Part shown: piece by piece, positions 58,789 through 64,000 of the stretch
How the letters are laid out: each line of letters begins with the position of its first letter
Position numbering within the stretch: position 1 is the stretch's first letter
Assembly: GCF_025398735.1 (NCBI RefSeq)
Contig: NZ_CP104694.1
Span: 5,669,465 to 5,733,464, forward strand
Length of the DNA stretch: 64,000 nucleotides
DNA from: Tahibacter amnicola
GTDB lineage: Bacteria; Pseudomonadota; Gammaproteobacteria; Xanthomonadales; Rhodanobacteraceae
Direction of reading: 5' to 3'
Position numbers and translations under genes: made by a program
Notes under the pieces: model-generated
Database searches by the model: none
Seen by the model: the letters and a program-made list of their open reading frames with translations, nothing else
What the model was told of the DNA's origin: nothing

Positions 58789-59181
58789 ATGAGTGTCGGC
58801 GTCCTGCTGTTGACCCACGAAGCCATGGGCGATGCCCTCGTATCCGCCGCACACCACGTGCTGGGGAAATTCCCGCTGCCGCTGGAGGTACTTGAAGTGG
58901 CGGCCAGCGCCGACCCCGACCGGGCACTGGGCGACGCGTCCCAGCGGGCGCGAAGCCTCGACCAGGGTGACGGTGTCCTGGTACTTTCCGACCTTTACGG
59001 CGCAACTCCGTGCAATATCGCGCAGCGTCTGTCCGGGCTCGGTTTTCGTACCCACTGTGTCAGCGGACTGAACCTGCCAATGCTGCTACGGGTGTTGAAC
59101 TACCCCGAACAGAACCTCGACCAGCTGGCGCAGACTGCCGCCACTGGCGGGCGCGGCGGAATCTGCATCGACCATGCTTGA
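58789..59181 (+). CDS. PTS mannose-type EIIA component
   Basis: 130 residues of an EIIA-Man fold, phospho-acceptor His10 in VLLLTHEAMGDAL, and the GDGVLVLSDLYGATPCNIA block. It stands without its own IIB/C/D permease parts, so it is probably a regulatory phosphate acceptor. It overlaps ptsH by 8 bases. Confidence 0.92.
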   Translation: MSVGVLLLTHEAMGDALVSAAHHVLGKFPLPLEVLEVAASADPDRALGDASQRARSLDQGDGVLVLSDLYGATPCNIAQRLSGLGFRTHCVSGLNLPMLLRVLNYPEQNLDQLAQTAATGGRGGICIDHA

Positions 59182-59443
59182 ACGCGACATCGTCATCAGC
59201 AACAAACTCGGACTGCACGCCCGCGCCTCGGCCAAGCTCGTACAGTTGCTACAAAGCTATAAATCCACGGTCTGGCTGCGCTGCCGCGGCCGCGAAGTGA
59301 ACGCCAAGAGCATCATGGGCGTGATGATGCTGGCCGCGGGTCTCGGCACACCGGTCACGATCAAGGCCGACGGCGCCGACGAAGGCTCCGCCATGGATGC
59401 CGTCATCGACCTGTTCACGCGCAAGTTCGACGAAGGCCAGTAG
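59174..59443 (+). CDS. ptsH: Phosphocarrier protein HPr
   Basis: 89 residues. The phosphorylated His15 is in LGLHARAS and the regulatory Ser46 in NAKSIMGVMML. Both sites are intact, so it can be modified by enzyme I and by HprK. It overlaps the EIIA gene and precedes ptsI. Confidence 0.95.
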   Translation: MLERDIVISNKLGLHARASAKLVQLLQSYKSTVWLRCRGREVNAKSIMGVMMLAAGLGTPVTIKADGADEGSAMDAVIDLFTRKFDEGQ

Positions 59444-59687
59444 TCTCCACGCCCCGGCCGGCCTGTGCCCCGCTCGCGGGATACCGTTGCCGCCCGGTGA
59501 CAGGGGCGTCCCGCCGCGTCGGACCACAGACAACGGCCGGAATTGATGGTACTTGTTGGATGGCGCATGCCCGGGCCCTGCCCGCGGCGATTCGCGGTTG
59601 CCGGCAAGCACCTCGCCACGGCAGCATGCGATCGGTGACCGGCCTGCCCGCCAGCCCCGGAATGGAACCCAAGGAGAAACGCGGCAC

Positions 59688-61415
59688 GTGAGTATGCGCA
59701 TCGTCCTGCCCGGAATCGGCGCATCGCGCGGCATGGCCCTGGGCCGGGCCAGGCTGGTCCAGCCCAGCCAGTTCATCGTCGACGAAACGCCGCTGGAACC
59801 GGAAGAGATCGATGACGAAGCCGAGCGCCTGCAGGCCGCCCTGGAGACCGCCCGGACCGAGCTGCGCGGTATCCGCGACAAGCTGCACGGCGCCCTGGCG
59901 CGCGAGATCGGCGAGTTCATCGACGCGCACAGCTTGCTCCTGAGCGACCCGGATCTGATTTCCGGCCTGTTCGACCTGGTCCGCCGTGGGCGCTACCGCG
60001 CCGGTGCCGCGCTCAAGATGCAGCGCGACCGCCTGGCCGCCGTGTTCGAAGCCATGGACGATCCCTACCTGCGCAGCCGGCGCGAAGACATCGACCACGT
60101 GATCGGCCGCGTGCAGTCGGCCCTGGCCCGCGAGACCAGCAGCGCCGAACGCCAGATCGCTGCGCGCGTCGGCACGATCCTGGTGAGCGACCAGATCGCC
60201 CCCGCCGAAATGACGCACCTGGCGCAACAGGGCGTGCTGGGGGTGGTGTGCACCGGTTCCAGCGCGCTGTCGCACAGCGCCATTCTCGCGCGCAGCATGC
60301 GGCTTCCGATGGCGGTGGGTGCGCACGATGCATTGGCGGCCATCCGCGACGACGACCTGGTTCTTCTGGATGGAGAGCACGGCGAGGTGGTCGTTCATCC
60401 CACCGCGCAGGACCTGGCCCGCTATCGCCAGGCGCAGCGCGAAGCCCAGCGCGAGGGTCGCCGCCTGGCCCAGCTGGCGCATGCCGAGACGCGCACCCGC
60501 GACGGCTCCACTATCCGCCTGTTCGCCAACGCGGAGCTGCCCAACGACGTGGCCCAGGCGCGCGCCAACGGCGCCGACGGCATCGGCCTGTACCGCACCG
60601 AATTCCTGTTCCTGCAGCGCCACCATCTTCCCGACGAAGACGAGCAGTTCCAGGCCTACCGCGAGCTCGTGCTGGGCATGGGTGGACTGCCCGTCACCAT
60701 CCGCACCCTCGACCTGGGCGCCGACAAGGCCGACACCACCGGGCTGGCGCTCACCCGGGAGCCGAATCCGGCGCTCGGCATGCGCGGCGTCCGCCTGTCC
60801 ATGCACCGCCCGGCGCTGTTCGCCACCCAGATGCGCGCCATCCTGCGCGCGTCGGCCTATGGGCCGATCCGCATCCTCGTGCCGATGGTCACCAGCGCCG
60901 AGGAACTGCGTGCGACACGCGCCCTGGTCGATATCTGTGCCCGTGACCTGCGCAGCGAAGGCCATGAAATTGCCGACCATTTCGACCTCGGCGCCATGAT
61001 CGAGGTGCCGGCCGCGGCCATCGCCCTGCCCTCGATGATCGGCTATGTGGATTTTGTCGCAATCGGCACCAACGATCTGGTGCAGTACACCCTGGCCGCC
61101 GACCGCAACAACGACACCCTGTCGCACCTGTACGACCCCTTGCATCCGGCCATCCTGCGGCTGGTCGCCGACACGATCAAATGCGGCCACAAGGCCGGCA
61201 AGGCAGTCAGCCTGTGCGGTGAGATGGCCTCGGATACCCGCTACACGGCGCTGCTGCTCGCCCTGGGCCTGACCGAATTCAGCATGCACTCGGGTGCACT
61301 GCTGGAGGTACGTGACCGCATCGCCGGCTGCGAACGCCCCGCCCTCCTCAAGCTCGCACCGAAATTGCTGCGTGCCGACCGCGAAGGCATCACCGCGATC
61401 CTCGCCAGACTGTAA
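59688..61415 (+). CDS. ptsI: Phosphoenolpyruvate-protein phosphotransferase (enzyme I)
   Basis: 575 residues. The phospho-His is His196 in SSALSHSAILARSM, a variant of the usual GGRTSH motif. The C-terminal PEP-binding domain has RTEFLFLQR, IEVPAAAIALPSM and the catalytic cysteine in SLCGEMA. The GTG at 59688 lies 11 bases after AAGGAG (59671-59676); the ATG at 59694 would be 17 bases away. A 244-base gap separates it from ptsH and holds no convincing gene. Confidence 0.95.
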   Translation: MSMRIVLPGIGASRGMALGRARLVQPSQFIVDETPLEPEEIDDEAERLQAALETARTELRGIRDKLHGALAREIGEFIDAHSLLLSDPDLISGLFDLVRRGRYRAGAALKMQRDRLAAVFEAMDDPYLRSRREDIDHVIGRVQSALARETSSAERQIAARVGTILVSDQIAPAEMTHLAQQGVLGVVCTGSSALSHSAILARSMRLPMAVGAHDALAAIRDDDLVLLDGEHGEVVVHPTAQDLARYRQAQREAQREGRRLAQLAHAETRTRDGSTIRLFANAELPNDVAQARANGADGIGLYRTEFLFLQRHHLPDEDEQFQAYRELVLGMGGLPVTIRTLDLGADKADTTGLALTREPNPALGMRGVRLSMHRPALFATQMRAILRASAYGPIRILVPMVTSAEELRATRALVDICARDLRSEGHEIADHFDLGAMIEVPAAAIALPSMIGYVDFVAIGTNDLVQYTLAADRNNDTLSHLYDPLHPAILRLVADTIKCGHKAGKAVSLCGEMASDTRYTALLLALGLTEFSMHSGALLEVRDRIAGCERPALLKLAPKLLRADREGITAILARL

Positions 61416-61486
61416 CCATTGTGGCCGCGTTCGCGCCGCCGGGCAGCCGATGGCATCATCCTCCCCTTTGCACCGCGGTAACCGCC

Positions 61487-62410
61487 ATGCTTGCTGACCA
61501 CGTCGCTGCCGATGCCGACCGCTACGCTGCGCAATTTGCGCGCCGCGAACCGTTTCGCCACGTGGTCATCGAACGCTTCTTCACCGACGCCGTCGCGCAG
61601 GCGCTGCTCGAGACCTTTCCCCCTTTCGAGAAGGGCAATGCGCGCAACGAAGCGGGCGTACCGGGCAACAAGTCGACGGTTGAACGCATCCGCAACCTCG
61701 GATCCATCTACGCAGCGCTGGACGACCAGATCCGCTCGCCGGGGTTCCTGGCCTTGATTTCGCGCATCACGGGCATCCCGGACCTCCAGTACGACCCCTG
61801 GTATTTCGGCGGCGGCACCCACGAAAACCGCAACGGGCAAGACCTCGACCCTCACGTCGATTTCAACCGCCATCCCGTCGAACCCTGGCACCGTCGGCTC
61901 AATCTCATCGTTTACCTCAATCCCGAATGGGACGACGCCTGGGGCGGTTCGCTGGAACTGCATTCGGATCCACGCGCCGCGGACAACCGCATCACCACGG
62001 TGACGCCACTGTTCAACCGGGCAGTGATTTTCGAGACCACCGAGTGGAGCTGGCACGGGTTCAGCCGCATCACGTTGCCGCCGGAGCGGGCCGGCACCAG
62101 CCGGCGTTCCATCGCCCTGTACTTCTATACGAGCGATCGCCCTGCGGACGAGCTGGCGTCGCCGCACGCCACCATCTACGTGGACAGGCCCCTGCCCGCG
62201 CGTTTCGCGGAAGGACACACGCTCACGGCACAGGACGTGGCCGAGCTGCGCCAGCTGATCGATCGCCGCGACCAGCACAATCGCCGGCTCTACGACGATA
62301 TCCGCCGCCTGGGTGACCAGGTCGCGCAGCTCAAACGCGCCGTCGGCGGTGGCCTGCTCGGCGGCATGCGCTACCTCGCCGGGCGCGCACTCGCGCTACT
62401 TCGAAAGTAG
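61487..62410 (+). CDS. 2-oxoglutarate/Fe(II) oxygenase family protein
   Basis: 307 residues. The iron-binding facial triad appears as HVDF (His-x-Asp, in DLDPHVDFNRHP) and a distal His in STEWSWHGFSRI-like context (TTEWSWHGFSR), with the Arg that binds 2-oxoglutarate probably in the SRRSIALYFY block. It matches the Ofd1/YbiX-like group used in hydroxylation of sugars or proteins. A C-terminal helical tail with LRQLIDRRDQHNRRLYDDIRR looks coiled-coil. The next gene starts 2 bases after the stop. Confidence 0.85.
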   Translation: MLADHVAADADRYAAQFARREPFRHVVIERFFTDAVAQALLETFPPFEKGNARNEAGVPGNKSTVERIRNLGSIYAALDDQIRSPGFLALISRITGIPDLQYDPWYFGGGTHENRNGQDLDPHVDFNRHPVEPWHRRLNLIVYLNPEWDDAWGGSLELHSDPRAADNRITTVTPLFNRAVIFETTEWSWHGFSRITLPPERAGTSRRSIALYFYTSDRPADELASPHATIYVDRPLPARFAEGHTLTAQDVAELRQLIDRRDQHNRRLYDDIRRLGDQVAQLKRAVGGGLLGGMRYLAGRALALLRK

Positions 62411-62412
62411 CT

Positions 62413-64000
62413 ATGAACGCTGACCATGCCAACGTGCCATGGCGACGCTGGGAACGCATCGCGCTCATCGTCTTTGTCGTGGGCTTCGGCCTCTACGCGA
62501 TGTCACGCGGCCAGAGCGCCAATTTCGACCTGCGCAACTATCATTGGTACAACGGCTGGGCATGGCTGAATGACCGCCATGGCTGGGATCTCGCCGCGGC
62601 GCAGACGCAGTCGTGGTTCAACCCGCTGATGCCCGCAGGGCTCTACCTGCTGCTGTCATCGCTCAAGCCCTGGGCCGGCACGTTCCTGCTCGGCTGCCTG
62701 CAGGGCCTGAACATCGTTCCGCTGCACCGCATCGCGCTGCGTGTCGCGCCCGGCGACATGCTGGCGCGCCACCGTTGGCTGCCTCTCGTGATCGCCGTTG
62801 TTGGAGCCACCGGCGCCGCGCAACGCGGCGAAGCCGGTACCACGTTCGGCGACAACCTCGTCAGCCTGCCGCTGCTGTTCGCCATCGCGCTGCTTCTGCC
62901 CGTCGCCGGCAGGTGCGCCACAGACGCCTGGAAACGCATCACCGCCGCCGGCCTCCTGCTTGGCCTCGCGGTCGGGATCAAGCTCACGCTCGCGCCCTGG
63001 GCCCTGGGCATTGGTGCTGCACTGGTCTGCATGGGGCCAACCCTGCCCGACGCCCTGAAGCGCGGCATCCTGCTCGCCGGCACGGCCGCGGCCCTGTTCC
63101 TGGTCAGCAGCGGCGCGTGGATGTGGCAGCTGTGGCAGGAATTTCACAACCCGCTGTTTCCCCTGTTCGCCAACCTGTTCGGCGGCGAGTTCCAGCCGCC
63201 GGCCGATCTGCGGGACCGGCGCTTCCTGCCGGTCAGCGTGATCGAATGGCTGGCCTATCCGCTGGCATGGGTATCGTCGTCGCGGCGCGTGTCCGAGCTG
63301 TGGTTCCTCGATCTGCGGGTGCCACTGTGGTTTCTCAGCCTCGTTGCGCTACCGCTGTGGTGGCGCCGCCTCGGCCTGTCGCGGGAGCGGCACGCGCTGG
63401 CGTTCGTCCTTGTCCTGGGTGCCGCCAGCTATGCCGGCTGGCTCGTCCTGTTCGGCATCTACCGGTATCTGGTCGTGCTGGAAATGCTGGCGCCCGTTGT
63501 CGTTGCTGCCGTCCTGTGGACATTGCCCTTTTCCGGGCGCGGCCGCGCCGCCACCCTTGCCGTCGTCCTGCTCACGGTCGGTGTGACGACCAAGCCGGCG
63601 AACTGGGGTCACGCGCGCCACTATGGCGCACAGTATGTCGAGGTCGCAGTCCCGGCGGTGCCCGGGCTCGACCGCGCGATGATCGTGATGGCGGATGGCG
63701 AACCGCTGTCGTTCGTGATTCCCCAATTCCCCTGGACGACGCAATTCGTGCGCGTGGGCGGCGGCTTCATCGGTCCGCCGATGCCGCCGTGGGCCCTGGA
63801 CCGCGTTGCCGCGAAGCGGATCGCCTCGCATACGGGGCCCTTCTACGCGCTGTTCTCGCCGAAAAACCGGACCGCCGCCGAACAGGCACTGGCAGCTGCC
63901 GGGATAGCACTGGGCGACGGCGAATGCCGGCCCGTGCCCGCCAACCTCTACGACCGCAACGCTCCTGTCCCGGTGCTATGCCCCGCGCAGCGCGCCGCCG
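62413..64000 (+). CDS. Polytopic membrane protein, glycosyltransferase-like (cut by window edge)
   Basis: At least 529 residues, open at the right edge. It has about ten to eleven hydrophobic spans (starting IALIVFVVGFGLYAMS) and an early periplasmic loop with FDLRNYHWYNGWAWL, where the Asp would be the catalytic-type acidic residue of GT-C glycosyltransferases. A soluble C-terminal part begins near residue 405. The family (GT39/GT87-like) is inferred from topology only. It is 2 bases after the oxygenase gene, so they are probably one operon. Confidence 0.6.
   Translation, partial: MNADHANVPWRRWERIALIVFVVGFGLYAMSRGQSANFDLRNYHWYNGWAWLNDRHGWDLAAAQTQSWFNPLMPAGLYLLLSSLKPWAGTFLLGCLQGLNIVPLHRIALRVAPGDMLARHRWLPLVIAVVGATGAAQRGEAGTTFGDNLVSLPLLFAIALLLPVAGRCATDAWKRITAAGLLLGLAVGIKLTLAPWALGIGAALVCMGPTLPDALKRGILLAGTAAALFLVSSGAWMWQLWQEFHNPLFPLFANLFGGEFQPPADLRDRRFLPVSVIEWLAYPLAWVSSSRRVSELWFLDLRVPLWFLSLVALPLWWRRLGLSRERHALAFVLVLGAASYAGWLVLFGIYRYLVVLEMLAPVVVAAVLWTLPFSGRGRAATLAVVLLTVGVTTKPANWGHARHYGAQYVEVAVPAVPGLDRAMIVMADGEPLSFVIPQFPWTTQFVRVGGGFIGPPMPPWALDRVAAKRIASHTGPFYALFSPKNRTAAEQALAAAGIALGDGECRPVPANLYDRNAPVPVLCPAQRAA

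Noticed and set aside
59497..59691. 64-codon frame between ptsH and ptsI
   Set aside because: No ribosome site and it runs into the ptsI start.

Overview
The window is a GC-rich chromosomal segment with dense, often overlapping genes. Gene content and order point to the gammaproteobacterial order Lysobacterales (Xanthomonadales). The pointers are the run kdsD-kdsC-lptC-lptA-lptB-rpoN-hpf-ptsN-hprK-rapZ followed by a mannose-type EIIA, HPr and enzyme I, a wrbA-DUF2069 pair, a split pntA, and a secreted subtilase with PKD, PPC and P domains. The family or genus cannot be fixed from the sequence alone. I saw no insertion sequence, prophage, CRISPR array, tRNA or rRNA. Both ends cut genes: thyA on the left and a polytopic membrane protein on the right.

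Layout. 1-11155: partial thyA, a GYF-AIM24 protein, a RegB/RegA-type redox two-component system and an MdtABC-type RND efflux system. 11221-15032: a membrane Ser/Thr kinase with a C-terminal Cache sensor, moaB and polyphosphate kinase 2. 15082-20399: a minus-strand yihY-tlpA-acyP operon, then wrbA, DUF2069, an AidB-like acyl-CoA dehydrogenase and a one-domain asparaginase homologue. 20400-23142: a hairpin-rich, probably structured RNA region downstream of a secreted protease. 23840-31321: a small membrane protein, a FimX-like protein with degenerate REC/GGDEF/EAL domains, sufT, a MocR regulator divergent from a PNPOx-GNAT pair, and a membrane protein. 31399-34369: transhydrogenase operon pntA1-pntA2-pntB. 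34458-43347: nitroreductase, stand-alone 5'-3' exonuclease, periplasmic propeller protein, NUDIX hydrolase, TMEM43, DUF4920, MBL hydrolase, gamma-glutamyltransferase, ferredoxin and a lipoprotein. 43377-50071: coaD, rsmD, ftsY, AsmA-like, mutY, DUF3108, murA and a BolA-family gene. 50322-59443 and on to 61415: Kdo synthesis and LPS transport, sigma-54, hibernation factor and the regulatory PTS. 61487-64000: a 2-oxoglutarate oxygenase next to a membrane glycosyltransferase-like protein.

How the genes work together. Several blocks concern envelope building (murA, kdsD/kdsC, lptABC, AsmA-like) and its coupling to nutrient state through the PTS proteins, HPr kinase and RapZ. Others concern redox balance (RegBA, pntAB, WrbA, TlpA, nitroreductase) and signalling (Cache kinase, degenerate c-di-GMP protein). 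The least explained signal is the 20446-20737 intergenic region. Its minus strand folds into a chain of hairpins with GAAA, UCCG and AGGAA loops and ends in a terminator. It is the best candidate here for an undescribed RNA element.
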